The translations under genes and the position numbers were made by a program. DNA of 64,000 nucleotides from Niabella aurantiaca DSM 17617 (GTDB lineage Bacteria; Bacteroidota; Bacteroidia; Chitinophagales; Chitinophagaceae), in the NCBI RefSeq assembly GCF_000374125.1, contig NZ_KB893631.1:1-64000 (forward strand). Direction: 5' to 3'. A model generated the notes under the pieces. That model had not been told where the DNA came from. It did not search any database and saw only the letters and a program-made list of their open reading frames with translations. This document shows, in pieces, positions 1 through 9,177 of this stretch (positions within the stretch are counted from its first letter, which is position 1; every line of letters starts with the position of its first letter).

Positions 1-143
1 TCTCCGATGGCGACATGCTACAGCTTTTAGAAGCGAGTTTTTTTTAAAGGGCACTCAAGCCCCTTAGCATCCAGGAATTTCTCAAACTCCTTGTAAAAAT
101 CATCGCATCTAACGAAGATTTCTACTAACTTTATATCTGTCAT
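1..143 (-). pseudogene. N-terminal fragment of a transposase (IS982/IS4-like), partial
   Basis: An ATG at 143 on the minus strand opens a reading frame beginning MTDIKLVEIFVRCDDF, followed by KEFEKFL. This is the kind of N-terminus I associate with IS982-like transposases of Bacteroidota. The frame meets a TAA stop after 38 residues, just past a run of eight A (minus strand; plus positions 40-47). Skipping one base at that run opens a frame reading SMSPSE, which resembles the conserved 'LS-SE' stretch that follows in this transposase type. The rest lies outside the window. It is either a frameshifted remnant or an element that uses slippage at the A run. The family assignment is by recollection only. 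Confidence 0.5.
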
Positions 144-504
144 TAGTTCAGCATTTAGATTGTAGTTTTTGTTTCAATTACAAATTTAAAGCTGAACTTT
201 TGTTTTTAGTACAATATCCAACCCTAATATATTAATAACTAAACGCTTAATTGCCGAACTCACGTTAATATAAAACACCGCCACTAACAGCCGGCTATAT
301 GTAAAAGGATCTCATGGATTTCACAGACAGGCACTGCCTTAAAATGATCCGATACGAATCTGTGAAAGTCTGTGCCATCAGTAAGCATAAAAAGCGCAAC
401 GGCTGGATTGTTATATGGAATTGCCGCGGACGGGCAATCTGGCCCTTACAATGATGTTTTCTGTCTGCATGACCAGCAGGCATATTTTCCAACTGGTCTA
501 TCTT
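144..504. other. Intergenic stretch without a supported gene
   Basis: The stretch between the transposase remnant and the terminator of the SH3-like gene is AT-rich at its left end (about 144-290). It contains only short open frames on both strands, with no recognisable protein features. I see no RNA gene or clear repeat here. Confidence 0.5.
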
Positions 505-540
505 CCAAAAAAAACCGCCCCGGTTAAGGGAGCGGTCTTA
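505..540 (-). terminator. Rho-independent terminator of the BON/SH3 gene pair
   Basis: On the minus strand a GC-rich stem (accgctcc pairing with ggggcggt, one G-U pair) is followed by a run of eight T. It lies about 20 bases after the stop codon of the gene ending at 560, as expected for the terminator of that transcript. Confidence 0.75.
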
Positions 541-559
541 AAAAGATCCCGGATGGCGG

Positions 560-979
560 TTAAGCAACCGGCTCCAGGTATTGCGAGTAGGCATATCCTT
601 CAGTACCATCATCGGTACGTACGGATGACCATTGGTCGTTTGCCTGGCTGATCAAGGTGATGATCTCATCTTTCTGAGCCTTGCCCACGATTGGCTGGTC
701 GGTACCCGGTCCTTTGCGGATGTTCAGCGCGGTTTCCTGTGTGGCCACCCGCACTTTGGAGCCGGCCTCGGCCCTGGCATTGACATTTAAAACCAGGTCG
801 CCGCTGGTATAATTTGGATCAATCTGATCATAGATGCTCCAGAGCTGATCCTTTACGGCTCCGCTGGGGGCATCGCCGTCGATGTATAAAACGCCGTCCT
901 GTTCTCTTACTGCAAGGTTAGTGACGCCGGCAGTATTGGCCGCATCAATGAGTGCTTTGTATTTTTCTTCCAGTGCCAT
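560..979 (-). CDS. SH3-domain protein with BON/LysM-like N-terminus
   Basis: This 139-residue protein has no signal peptide. Residues 1-65 resemble a BON-type fold (the stretch LYIDGDAPSG, then a run predicted as helix), often met in BON-LysM proteins. Residues about 75-138 look like a bacterial SH3 domain, with the typical ALNIRKGPGTD motif and the closing GYAYSQYLEP. It starts 15 bases after the stop of the BON lipoprotein at 995-1474, so the two are probably co-transcribed and may share a role at the cell envelope. Bacterial SH3 domains commonly bind peptidoglycan peptides, but export of this protein is not evident, so its location is uncertain. A terminator follows at 505-540. Confidence 0.75.
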   Translation of the reverse strand: MALEEKYKALIDAANTAGVTNLAVREQDGVLYIDGDAPSGAVKDQLWSIYDQIDPNYTSGDLVLNVNARAEAGSKVRVATQETALNIRKGPGTDQPIVGKAQKDEIITLISQANDQWSSVRTDDGTEGYAYSQYLEPVA

Positions 980-994
980 AGTAAGGTCCTCCTT

Positions 995-1474
995 TTATTT
1001 TACGGTTAATTTTTGTTCCACTTTTTTGGGGTGAATCGCATTCACTTTCTGCATCAAAGTAGCCAGATCTGCTTTTTTGATCTCGCCGGTAAGTGTTACC
1101 ACGCCATCTTTTACTTCAGCCTGTACACCCGGATGATCCTTGATCGCGTCTTTGATGGCGGTATTTAACAGGTCATCAGGATTGATGGCAGGGGGAGGAG
1201 GAGGGGCCGGTACGGTCGCATTGTTTACAACGGATTTTACACCTTTTACTTCTTTTACAGCAGGATCTACTGCTGTTTTGGTAGCGTCGTCCTTTACAGT
1301 GCCTGAGATGGTAACGGCACCTTCTTGAACATCAGAAGTGAGCTGTGCAAAATCAGGATTTGCGGCCAGTTTAGCATCTACTTCCGTTTTAATGTCTGCA
1401 TCGCTTTTTCCCTTGCAGGAAGGCAGCGCAAAAGCAAATGCAGCAATGGCAATCATGGCCAGAACTTTTTTCAT
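995..1474 (-). CDS. BON-domain lipoprotein
   Basis: This 159-residue protein starts with a lipoprotein signal peptide: MKK, a hydrophobic stretch, then a Cys at residue 20 in the LPSCKGK context. Two BON repeats follow, about residues 27-85 and 100-157. Each carries the characteristic 'V..G.VTLTG.v' core (GAVTISGTV and GVVTLTGEI). A proline-rich linker (APPPPPA) separates them. BON domains are thought to contact phospholipid or outer-membrane surfaces, and such proteins are often stress-induced, as with E. coli OsmY (family knowledge). The gene lies 15 bases upstream of the SH3-like gene in the same direction. Its upstream region (1475-1652) contains AT-rich quasi-repeats. Confidence 0.85.
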   Translation of the reverse strand: MKKVLAMIAIAAFAFALPSCKGKSDADIKTEVDAKLAANPDFAQLTSDVQEGAVTISGTVKDDATKTAVDPAVKEVKGVKSVVNNATVPAPPPPPAINPDDLLNTAIKDAIKDHPGVQAEVKDGVVTLTGEIKKADLATLMQKVNAIHPKKVEQKLTVK

Positions 1475-1589
1475 TTGATTCGGGTTTTAGTGAAGAAATT
1501 TAATTACAACGAATATAAGTTAAATCCGATATAAAAAATTTAGGGGCAGGTTTTTTATTTCTTAATTTTTAAGCCCGGATAATTTGGCA

Positions 1590-1615
1590 ATTTGAAAACT
1601 TGAAGATTTGAAAAT
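1590..1615. repeat. Degenerate TTTGAAAA-type quasi-tandem repeat
   Basis: Three near-identical units of the type tttgaaaa / cttgaaga / tttgaaaa stand in a row between the BON gene and the ABC-F gene. Similar text recurs in other gaps of this window (23434-23494, 37891-37950 and others). Confidence 0.55.
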
Positions 1616-1652
1616 GGGGGCTTCTCTGTCAACAGGGAACAATAAGGGAACT

Positions 1653-3605
1653 TTAATCCCCTTCCTCCAGCTCCATCAGCCGGGTAAAAATGGTTTCATA
1701 GTCTTTTTCCAGCCGCTCATTTTCACGGGAGGCCTGCGTGTAATCCTGCTCGGCTTTTAAGAACCGGTCCTTGTCTGAATAGATATCAGGGTTTGCCAGA
1801 TCCTTTTCCAGCTGCGCCATCTCCGCCTTGTTTTTATTCAGCGCTTCCTCCGTTTGCTGAAACAATTTCTGCTGTCGCTGCAATTCTTTTTTGTGCTCCT
1901 TGCTGATGGGGGTATTAACGGCCGGTGCCGGCGTACGGACCGGTGCTGCTGCGACCGGCTTTTTTTTTGAAGCTGCCGCTTCTGTTTTTGCTGCTGCCTG
2001 GTTTTTACGCATCCGTTCGTTCCAGGCTACCCATTCATCATAAGGCCCTTTAAATTCCTTGATCTGCCCGTCAACGATCTCCCAGATCTTGTTGGCTGTT
2101 TTGGAAATAAAATGACGGTCGTGGCTTACGAGGATCATTGTACCCTCGTACCGCTTCAGCGCGTTGATCAGCAGGTCTACACTGTGCATGTCCAGGTGGT
2201 TGGTCGGCTCATCCAGCATCAGGAAATTGGCCTTGCTCACGATGGTCTTTGCCAATGCCACCCTTGCTTTTTCACCGCCGCTGAGGATGCGGATCTTTTT
2301 ATCGGTGTCATCGCCACTGAATAAAAAACAGCCCAGCAGTGCCCGCAGTTCCAGGTCCGTCATCTGGCTGCCGCAGCCCCGCATCTCTTCCAGGATCGTA
2401 TGGTCAAGGGCCAGGGCCTCCAGCTGGTGCTGGGCGTAGAAGCTTTCTTCCACATTATGCCCCCATTTCCGGTTTCCGGCGTAGGATTCCGCATCGGCGA
2501 TGATCCGCAGCAGGGTAGATTTTCCTTTGCCGTTGGCGCCGATAAGAGCGATCTTATCTCCCCGGTCGATCTCGGCCTTTGCATCCCGGAGGATCACGTT
2601 CTCTCCAAAGGCTTTCGACAGGTGATCCAGCTCCACCAGCACCCGCCCGGGTACTTTATCCACCCGGAAGTTGATCCGCAGATCGGGGCGCTCAATGGCT
2701 ACGTCCTCGATCCGGTCCAGCTTGTCCAGCTTTTTCATAATGCTCTGGGCCATGGCCGCCTTGCTGGCTTTGGCCCGGAACCGCTCTACCAGCCGTTCGT
2801 TCTGGCGGATATAGTCCTGCTGGTTTTCATATGCCTTTTGCTGCATTTCGATCCTTACGGCTTTTTCCTTCTCGTAAAAGTCGTAGTTGCCATTATAAAT
2901 ATGCAGTTCGCGCTGGTACAGCTCTACGATCTTCGTTACCATACGGTTCAGGAAGAATTTATCGTGGCTCACGATGACGACCGCTCCCTGGTAATGCTGC
3001 AGATATTTTTCCAGCCATTCGATGGAAGGCAGATCCAGGTGGTTGGTTGGCTCATCCAGCAACAGCAGGTCAGGCTTGGCGAGGATCATTTTCGCCAGCA
3101 GCACCCGCATCCGCCAGCCACCGCTGAACTCTTTATAAGGACGGTTCAGGTCGGCATTGGAGAATCCCAGCCCCTGCAGTACTTCTTCGCTTTTATGTTG
3201 GATGTTGTAGCCGCCCAGCAGCTCCATTTCATGAAGCTTGTCCGTATAATCGATCAGGGTTTTTTCATCGCCGGTCTTTTCAAGCTCCCTTCCCAGGGCT
3301 TCGATCTCTTTTTCGAGCTGCAGCACCTTTTCAAAGGCGCCCATGGCTACCTGCAGGATCGATTCATTGGTATCGAAGCTCAGCAGGTCCTGATGAAGAT
3401 AACCTATGGTGGTCTCTTTGCTGCGTTCTACCGTACCCGCAGAAGGCATATATTGGTTGACAAATAATTTCAACAGGGTAGACTTGCCGGTACCGTTGTA
3501 GCCGATCAATCCGATGCGCTCATTGGGCTGTATGTGCCAGGTGGCATCTTTTACGATCACTCTTGCGCCAAATTCAAACGTAACATTCTGTAAGCCGATC
3601 AACAT
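1653..3605 (-). CDS. ABC-F family ATPase
   Basis: This 650-residue protein has two ATP-binding cassettes and no membrane segments, the architecture of ABC-F proteins (Uup/EttA/YdiF group). The first cassette has Walker A GYNGTGKS at residues 35-42, signature FSGGW at 160-164 and Walker B ending DEPTNHLD near 184-191. The second has Walker A GANGKGKS at 356-363, LSGGE at 441-445 and DEPTNHLD near 465-472. A linker of about 80 residues separates them. The C-terminal 95 residues form a Lys/Glu-rich coiled coil, as in Uup. ABC-F proteins act on the ribosome, or in some cases on DNA branch structures. Which subtype this is cannot be decided from sequence alone. Nothing suggests an antibiotic-resistance subtype. 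Confidence 0.93.
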   Translation of the reverse strand: MLIGLQNVTFEFGARVIVKDATWHIQPNERIGLIGYNGTGKSTLLKLFVNQYMPSAGTVERSKETTIGYLHQDLLSFDTNESILQVAMGAFEKVLQLEKEIEALGRELEKTGDEKTLIDYTDKLHEMELLGGYNIQHKSEEVLQGLGFSNADLNRPYKEFSGGWRMRVLLAKMILAKPDLLLLDEPTNHLDLPSIEWLEKYLQHYQGAVVIVSHDKFFLNRMVTKIVELYQRELHIYNGNYDFYEKEKAVRIEMQQKAYENQQDYIRQNERLVERFRAKASKAAMAQSIMKKLDKLDRIEDVAIERPDLRINFRVDKVPGRVLVELDHLSKAFGENVILRDAKAEIDRGDKIALIGANGKGKSTLLRIIADAESYAGNRKWGHNVEESFYAQHQLEALALDHTILEEMRGCGSQMTDLELRALLGCFLFSGDDTDKKIRILSGGEKARVALAKTIVSKANFLMLDEPTNHLDMHSVDLLINALKRYEGTMILVSHDRHFISKTANKIWEIVDGQIKEFKGPYDEWVAWNERMRKNQAAAKTEAAASKKKPVAAAPVRTPAPAVNTPISKEHKKELQRQQKLFQQTEEALNKNKAEMAQLEKDLANPDIYSDKDRFLKAEQDYTQASRENERLEKDYETIFTRLMELEEGD

Positions 3606-3721
3606 ATTTGCTGCTATTTTTACCCTTCAATTAAAATAATTGATTGTTTATCAGTATTTTTGTCTTCTTGAAACCTGCAAATTTAGTTAATACGAACGAG
3701 TAAATGACATTATAGGTTCTT

Positions 3722-4348
3722 ATGAAAAAGCTTTTGATCCTGATCGCAGTCTTAATCGCTGCTTTGGTAGTTTATCAATTTGTATTAAAAAAGGAGAAAC
3801 CTCCCCGGGAAAAACCGGTGCCCATTGCCGTGAGCAAACACAGCGATGTGTTCAACCATTCCATGGATGCGGTGCTTGCCAGCTATTACGTAATGACGGA
3901 CGGGTTTGTGAACTGGGATTCAGCGTCGGTTGGCAAGGCCGCGCTTACCCTGCAAACAGCGCTTACCGATTTTAAAGCGGAAGAGCTCAAACAGGACAGC
4001 GCCATCTATCAAACGGCTCAATATCCGCTGGAAATGGCAAAAACCAACACCGGTGTTATTGTAAGTACAACGGACTGGACGGAAAGACGGCATGCATTGA
4101 ATGATCTGTCGGATGCGCTGAGGATGTTGTTGCTGACGGTAAAATATGACCAGGCTTCTGCATATTGGCAGGAATGCCCGATGGCCTTTGGAGAGGGGCG
4201 GCCGGCAAACTGGCTGAGCAGTAAAAAAGAGGTTGTGAATCCGTATTTGGGAAATAAAGATCCGAAATATGGAAAAACCATGTTGAATTGCGGCGAAAAT
4301 AAAATGGTCATCGATTTTACCAAACCGGATTCTGCTCAGACAAAATAA
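3722..4348 (+). CDS. Membrane-anchored DUF3347 domain protein
   Basis: This 208-residue protein has an N-terminal hydrophobic anchor or signal (residues 3-20) and a helical extracytoplasmic domain. The end carries the pattern I associate with DUF3347: CPMAFGEG, then NWLSSKKE, NPYLG and MLNCGE. DUF3347 domains are often found beside, or fused to, heavy-metal efflux adaptor proteins in Bacteroidota. The conserved Cys-Pro-Met and Met-Leu-x-Cys-Gly pieces suggest metal binding, but that is inference. No efflux genes adjoin it here. The gene diverges from the ABC-F gene and lies 44 bases upstream of the tRNA-Lys gene. Confidence 0.7.
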   Translation: MKKLLILIAVLIAALVVYQFVLKKEKPPREKPVPIAVSKHSDVFNHSMDAVLASYYVMTDGFVNWDSASVGKAALTLQTALTDFKAEELKQDSAIYQTAQYPLEMAKTNTGVIVSTTDWTERRHALNDLSDALRMLLLTVKYDQASAYWQECPMAFGEGRPANWLSSKKEVVNPYLGNKDPKYGKTMLNCGENKMVIDFTKPDSAQTK

Positions 4349-4354
4349 ATCACT

Positions 4355-4362
4355 TATATTTG
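4355..4362 (+). promoter_or_regulatory. -7 box for tRNA-Lys
   Basis: TATATTTG matches the Bacteroidota -7 consensus TAnnTTTG and lies 30 bases before the tRNA. A weak -33-like TTCTG sits about 19 bases further upstream. Confidence 0.6.
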
Positions 4363-4392
4363 CAACCCCAAAAGAATGATCGGGTGATTTCA

Positions 4393-4465
4393 GACTCCTT
4401 AGCTCAGTTGGTAGAGCTACTGACTCTTAATCAGTAGGCCCAGGGTTCGAGTCCCTGAGGGGTCA
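4393..4465 (+). tRNA. tRNA-Lys (anticodon CTT)
   Basis: The full 73-base cloverleaf can be folded by hand. The acceptor stem is gactcct/aggggtc with one G-U pair. The D stem is gctc/gagc, the anticodon stem actga/tcagt with loop ctcttaa, and the T stem caggg/ccctg with loop ttcgagt. The discriminator base is A. The anticodon CTT at 4426-4428 reads AAG lysine codons. CCA is not encoded. A -7 promoter box lies 30 bases upstream and a strong terminator directly downstream. The AT-rich block that begins right after it suggests that the gene marks an insertion hot spot. Confidence 0.96.
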
Positions 4466-4470
4466 CTTCA

Positions 4471-4509
4471 TGGGACAAGTCTAAAAAGAAAAGCTTGTCC
4501 CATTTTTTT
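4471..4509 (+). terminator. Terminator of tRNA-Lys
   Basis: A perfect 9-bp stem (tgggacaag / cttgtccca) with a 14-base loop is followed by seven T. Confidence 0.9.
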
Positions 4510-4705
4510 GTTCCGTAATTTGCTGGTATTCTGATAGATAAGGCTCCTCGCAGAATTTACTCTTTGAACCCGATGTCATGTGCCGTCAAATACTCAAAAT
4601 TCGGGGGACATCGAACTTAGCCCTCCCATCAAGAATATCCCGAACATCAAAAAACATCTTTTTTTCACTAAGCGGTTCATGTTGCCCTGTCACCAAATAC
4701 ATAAG

Positions 4706-5428
4706 CTATCTACTCAAAATGTTTTTAGTTACAAATTCGGTGAAAAAGAAATCCCTGTAAATATTCCCGATAGGGATTTCATTAGTACCAATATACACCG
4801 TATTATTATCCACAGACTCAATGTGTTTAACATTAATAATATATGACTTGCTCACACGTACAAACACTTCTTTCGGTAATTGGTCATGGATAGTTTTGAT
4901 ATTCATTGCCGTAATCACTTTCTGATTTTCGGTATGCATCACCACATAATCCTTTAAACCCTGTATAAAATGGATGTTATTTAAATAGACCTTGAAAATT
5001 CTGCGGTCTGCTTTTACAAAGAAAAAATCGTCGGTTACCTGCCCTATATTGTTATCGGCATCGTTAGCTTTGAGTAGTTTTGAATAAGTAAGGGCTTTTT
5101 CAACTGCTTTTTGAAAACGCTCGAATTTTATGGGTTTTATCAGATAATCAATCGCATCTACCTCGTAGCTGTCTGTAGCAAATTCAGAATAAGCAGTTGT
5201 AAAAATCACAAATGTTGCTTTGGGGATGGTTCGGGCAAATTCAATCCCATTAATTCCCGGCATTTGTATATCAAGAAATATCAATTCAACGATATTGCTT
5301 CCCATAAAATCGGCGGCAGCATTCGGGGTATTGAACGAACCGGTTAAGTTTAAATTACCAGTTTGATCAATCAACATCTCTATGGCTTCCCTTGCCAAAG
5401 GTTCATCATCTATAATAATACAATTCAT
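4706..5428 (-). CDS. LytTR-family response regulator
   Basis: This protein of 240 residues has an N-terminal receiver domain and a C-terminal LytTR DNA-binding domain. The receiver shows the acidic pair D7/D8 (IIIDDEP), phospho-acceptor D53 (FLDIQMPG) and Lys98 (YLIKPIKF). The LytTR domain spans about residues 135-235 and has the typical VRVSKSYIIN piece. I chose the ATG at 5428 because a purine-rich aaagagcg precedes it and the receiver starts directly there. An in-frame upstream ATG at 5464 would add 12 residues. It follows its partner kinase gene (5519-6532) in the same direction, with a gap of about 90 bases. The pair probably controls the divergent TonB receptor operon. Confidence 0.92.
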   Translation of the reverse strand: MNCIIIDDEPLAREAIEMLIDQTGNLNLTGSFNTPNAAADFMGSNIVELIFLDIQMPGINGIEFARTIPKATFVIFTTAYSEFATDSYEVDAIDYLIKPIKFERFQKAVEKALTYSKLLKANDADNNIGQVTDDFFFVKADRRIFKVYLNNIHFIQGLKDYVVMHTENQKVITAMNIKTIHDQLPKEVFVRVSKSYIINVKHIESVDNNTVYIGTNEIPIGNIYRDFFFTEFVTKNILSR

Positions 5429-5518
5429 AATTGCGCTCTTTATAATATATAACGAAATAATCACCTGTAATATTCAAATTTCCTTTTTTTAGTGCAATGG
5501 AGTAGTCTTTTCCACAAG

Positions 5519-6532
5519 TCATAATATTATGGTCAAGGATACACAATATGTTTCCTGGTTATCTTCTATGGACAAACTATGTGATGCCGGAAACAATAGT
5601 TCCAGTCTTCGACTGATGTTTGCTAACCCCACCCCCCCGGTGTTGGTATTGTTAACTGATTTCAAAGCGGGTTTTGAATTAATACATTTAAAGAAAAGCT
5701 CGTTATTTCTAATATCAAAAAAAAGGTGTACATAAGATAATTTAGCCGGGTCGTTATTGTGTTTAACCGCATTTTCTACAAAGGAAATAAATAGCAATGG
5801 AGGAACCTGTACACCGCCTAAATTACCTTCTTTAGAAATCAGGAAATCAAAGCTATCCCGTCTTACTTTTTCCAGATTTAAAAAATCTTCCAGAAAATGA
5901 ATATCAGAAGTTAGGAAAACTTTATCCCTTGCACTGTCGTATAACTGGTAACGCAGCAAATCACTCAGCTTTATTAGAACCTGCGATGCCTTCTCCGGGT
6001 CTTTTTTGATCAAGACATTGGCATTGTTTAGCATATTAAAAAGAAAATGCGGGTTAATTTGGTTTTTTAGCTGTTCTAATTCTGCATAGGTCTTTGACTT
6101 TTCCAGTTCATCAATTAATTGCTTATCCACCATCCATTTCTGAAACAATTTTACTGATGACGAGGCTGCAACAAGCACCATGATCAAAAAAGAAAAAAGA
6201 GGAATGTTCAAACCGTTTTCATTAGTGGCGGAGTTGTAAAAGTAGCCGCTAATAGCAGATATAATTATTACAGCCAAAACGGATAAGCAGTATTGAACAT
6301 TTTTGTTTTTAAAGAGCAACTTCGGAACCAACAAATACATATTGACATAGAACAATAGGAAAAAGAATATTAAAATCAGCGTAGGCTTTGAAATTTCCGG
6401 AGTACTGTTATATAGCACTATAGTGATTAAAATAATCAATAGTAAATGTCGGACTAACCTGTATTTGGATGATATTAAAAACTGGAATACCCAATTCCCA
6501 TTAATAGACTGTTTATGCGAAAAATCGTTCAT
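5519..6532 (-). CDS. LytS/YehU-type sensor histidine kinase
   Basis: The N-terminal half has four hydrophobic segments. A short coiled linker follows, and then a His_kinase domain with the motif NPHFLFN, whose His is the expected phosphorylation site. The ATP-binding domain is recognisable by SFVENAVKHN and the G-rich GGVGLANISRRLE. This is the standard partner of LytTR regulators. The frame is open upstream to a GTG at 6610, with ATGs at 6556 and 6532. A -7 box (6562-6569) lies just before 6556, so transcription should start at or after it, and I favour 6532. No extracellular ligand domain is visible, so the signal is probably sensed within the membrane. Confidence 0.9.
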   Translation of the reverse strand: MNDFSHKQSINGNWVFQFLISSKYRLVRHLLLIILITIVLYNSTPEISKPTLILIFFFLLFYVNMYLLVPKLLFKNKNVQYCLSVLAVIIISAISGYFYNSATNENGLNIPLFSFLIMVLVAASSSVKLFQKWMVDKQLIDELEKSKTYAELEQLKNQINPHFLFNMLNNANVLIKKDPEKASQVLIKLSDLLRYQLYDSARDKVFLTSDIHFLEDFLNLEKVRRDSFDFLISKEGNLGGVQVPPLLFISFVENAVKHNNDPAKLSYVHLFFDIRNNELFFKCINSKPALKSVNNTNTGGVGLANISRRLELLFPASHSLSIEDNQETYCVSLTIIL

Positions 6533-6561
6533 TGCGATATAATTTAAGTCGGACATCAAAA

Positions 6562-6569
6562 CAAATTTA
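6562..6569 (-). promoter_or_regulatory. -7 box upstream of the histidine kinase gene
   Basis: TAAATTTG on the minus strand matches the Bacteroidota TAnnTTTG consensus. It ends five bases before the ATG at 6556, which bears on the choice of start codon for the kinase. Confidence 0.45.
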
Positions 6570-6788
6570 AACTTTAAAATAGGAGCTATATCCGTTTTAT
6601 ACCAAAGCACCCATTTTTTATACGAAAGTGAGAATTACCTCTAATACAGCGAAAACTGAGATCTTTTTTAGTAGTAACACGGTACATTTTGCTATAAAAA
6701 ACATCCCATTTGGTATAAATCCCAAAACTACAGTACCATAAAAGAATAGTTTAGCCACCAAAATTGTAATCCATCTTATATCTTAACA

Positions 6789-9161
6789 ATGAGATACAAA
6801 CTCTTTTATTCGCTACTGTTTGTAACAATTTCATTCGCGGCTTACTCACAGGAAAGATTTACTTTAAGCGGGACAATTGCTAGCCAATTAGATAACGAGA
6901 CAATCATCGGTGCAAGTATTTTTATCCCTGAAGTGAATGTTGGTACTGTTACTAATTCGTATGGCTTTTATTCAATCACCCTACCCAAAGGAGAATATAC
7001 AATTGAAGTCAGCTATTCGGGCCTTGAGAATATTGAGGAACATATTTCTCTGACGGAAAGCATCAAGAAAAATTTTTCAATGACTGAAAGAGACGAATCC
7101 TTGGAAGAAGTAGTGGTTACAGCTAATACTTCGACAACCAATATCCGAAAGCCGGAAATGAGCGTAAACAAACTTTCCATTGCCACCATCAAAAAGATGC
7201 CGGCAGTTATGGGTGAAGTTGATGTCTTGAAATCTATTTTAACACTTCCGGGAGTTTCAAGTGCACAGGAAGGGGCAACCGGCTTTAACGTCAGGGGCGG
7301 TTCGGTTGACGGCAATTTGGTGCTATTAGATGAAGCTGTTGTTTATAACACCTCGCACTTGTTTGGCTTTATCTCGGTCTTTAACGCCGATGTAATTAAA
7401 GATTTAAAACTGTATAAAGGTGGAATACCTGCCAACTTCGGCGGACGCACTTCTTCTGTTTTGGATATTTATCAAAAAGAGGGAAACAATAAAGAGTATC
7501 ATGTTAATGGCGGATTTGGTGCCGTTTCCAGTAGATTATTGGTAGAGGGGCCTATTGTAAAGGAGAAAAGCTCTTTTGTGATAGCAGGAAGAGGTTCGTA
7601 TGCTCATTTGCTCCTGAAACTGGCAGACGAACCAAATTCAGCATATTTCTATGACTTGAATGCCAAATTAAATTACAGATTGAACGATAAAAATAACTTA
7701 TTCCTATCGGGATATTTGGGAAAAGACAATATGAGTTTCAACAATGTGTTCATTAACAACTATGGAAATTCATTCGTTAATTTACGTTGGAGCCATATTT
7801 TTTCCGATAAATTATTTTCCAACGTATCAGCTATTTACAGCAATTACGATTACGGATTGAAAATAAAAATGGTCGGTATTGATTGGAAATCGGATATTAA
7901 GAACTACAACTTCAAATACGACTTTAAACACTATTTATCGGATAAGCTGAACTTGAGTTACGGTGTTAATTCCATTTACTACAAGTTTAATCCCGGAACA
8001 ATAAAATCTTTTGGTATGTCTTCCGGCATCAATCCCGATCAGCTTGCGAAAAAATACGGTTGGGAAAATGCGATATACCTTAGCGCGGAGCAAAAGCTTT
8101 CGGATGAAATTTCATTGAATTACGGGCTTCGATATAGCAATTTCCAAAGATTAGGCGAACAGGAAGTAAATGTTTATGCCAATAACCAGGCAGTGGTGTA
8201 TAATTCTGAGTTGCATATTTATGAAGCAGGAACGCCAACAGGTACTGTTAAATATGGTAAAAACAAGAAAATTACTGGTTTTGGGAATTTAGAACCTCGT
8301 CTTGCAATTTCTTATGCTATTAATAATGACCAATCCGTGAAAGCGAGTTATAACCGAATGAGCCAATATATCCATTTAATTTCCAACACAGCTTCGGTTT
8401 CCCCATTGGATATTTGGGCGCCAAGCGACCGGTCTTTGAAACCTGAAATCTCGGACCAACTTGCTTTAGGATATTTCCGGAATTTCAATAGCGGAAAATA
8501 TTCTTTAGAAGCAGAAACATTTTACAAGAAAATTAAAAACAAAGCCGATTATATTGACGGAGCCGAATTGATCGCTCAAAAAGCTATTGAACAAGTATTG
8601 TTAAATGGAGAGGCAAGAGCTTACGGTTTGGAAGTGATGCTAAAGAAAAATACCGGAAAATTGACTGGCTGGCTCGCTTATACGCTTTCCAGAGCAGAAC
8701 AAAGAACACCAGGGAGGAGTGCAGATGAACCGGGCATAAACAACAGGGAGTGGTATAGGGCTAACTACGATAAAACACACTGCCTTTCGCTTGCAGCCGC
8801 TTTTCAATTGTCCAAAAAATGGAGCCTCGGCGGCATTTTCACCTATCAAACCGGAAAGGCCGCAACTTACCCAGTCGGCAAATATCAATACCAGGGCATT
8901 ACGATTGCTAATTATGGAGAAAGAAACGGCAGCTCTATTCCGGCATACCATCATTTAGACTTATCGGCAACGTGGACGCCAAAACCCGACAGCAAAAAAA
9001 GATGGAAAGGCGAATGGGTGTTTAGTATTTACAATCTTTACAACAGAAGCAATGCCGCATCTGTCATGTTTGGTCAAAATACCGAAACAGGGCGCAGCGA
9101 AGCAAAACAAATGTCCATTTTCGGCATCATTCCGGGTGTAACCTACAATTTCAAATTTTAG
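6789..9161 (+). CDS. TonB-dependent outer membrane receptor
   Basis: This 790-residue protein has a signal peptide (about residues 1-20, ending AAYSQ). A carboxypeptidase-regulatory-like beta domain follows (about 22-108: SGTIASQLDNETIIGASIF to VVVTA). Then come a plug domain (about 125-235, with GFNVRGGSVDGN and LLDEAVVYN) and a long beta-barrel ending in FKF. Such receptors import scarce ligands across the outer membrane using TonB energy. The length fits the smaller non-SusC receptors of Bacteroidota that pair with DUF4249 lipoproteins, and one follows 16 bases downstream. The gene diverges from the LytS/LytTR pair, which suggests regulation by it. Codon use is AT-rich, unlike the flanking genes. 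The substrate cannot be inferred. Confidence 0.92.
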   Translation: MRYKLFYSLLFVTISFAAYSQERFTLSGTIASQLDNETIIGASIFIPEVNVGTVTNSYGFYSITLPKGEYTIEVSYSGLENIEEHISLTESIKKNFSMTERDESLEEVVVTANTSTTNIRKPEMSVNKLSIATIKKMPAVMGEVDVLKSILTLPGVSSAQEGATGFNVRGGSVDGNLVLLDEAVVYNTSHLFGFISVFNADVIKDLKLYKGGIPANFGGRTSSVLDIYQKEGNNKEYHVNGGFGAVSSRLLVEGPIVKEKSSFVIAGRGSYAHLLLKLADEPNSAYFYDLNAKLNYRLNDKNNLFLSGYLGKDNMSFNNVFINNYGNSFVNLRWSHIFSDKLFSNVSAIYSNYDYGLKIKMVGIDWKSDIKNYNFKYDFKHYLSDKLNLSYGVNSIYYKFNPGTIKSFGMSSGINPDQLAKKYGWENAIYLSAEQKLSDEISLNYGLRYSNFQRLGEQEVNVYANNQAVVYNSELHIYEAGTPTGTVKYGKNKKITGFGNLEPRLAISYAINNDQSVKASYNRMSQYIHLISNTASVSPLDIWAPSDRSLKPEISDQLALGYFRNFNSGKYSLEAETFYKKIKNKADYIDGAELIAQKAIEQVLLNGEARAYGLEVMLKKNTGKLTGWLAYTLSRAEQRTPGRSADEPGINNREWYRANYDKTHCLSLAAAFQLSKKWSLGGIFTYQTGKAATYPVGKYQYQGITIANYGERNGSSIPAYHHLDLSATWTPKPDSKKRWKGEWVFSIYNLYNRSNAASVMFGQNTETGRSEAKQMSIFGIIPGVTYNFKF

Positions 9162-9177
9162 TTAATAAAATCGAACA

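Noticed and set aside
2400-3467. Long plus-strand open frame of 355 codons opposite the ABC-F gene
   Set aside because: It lies wholly inside a well-supported ABC-F gene on the other strand and has no recognisable domain; it is a shadow of the codon pattern.
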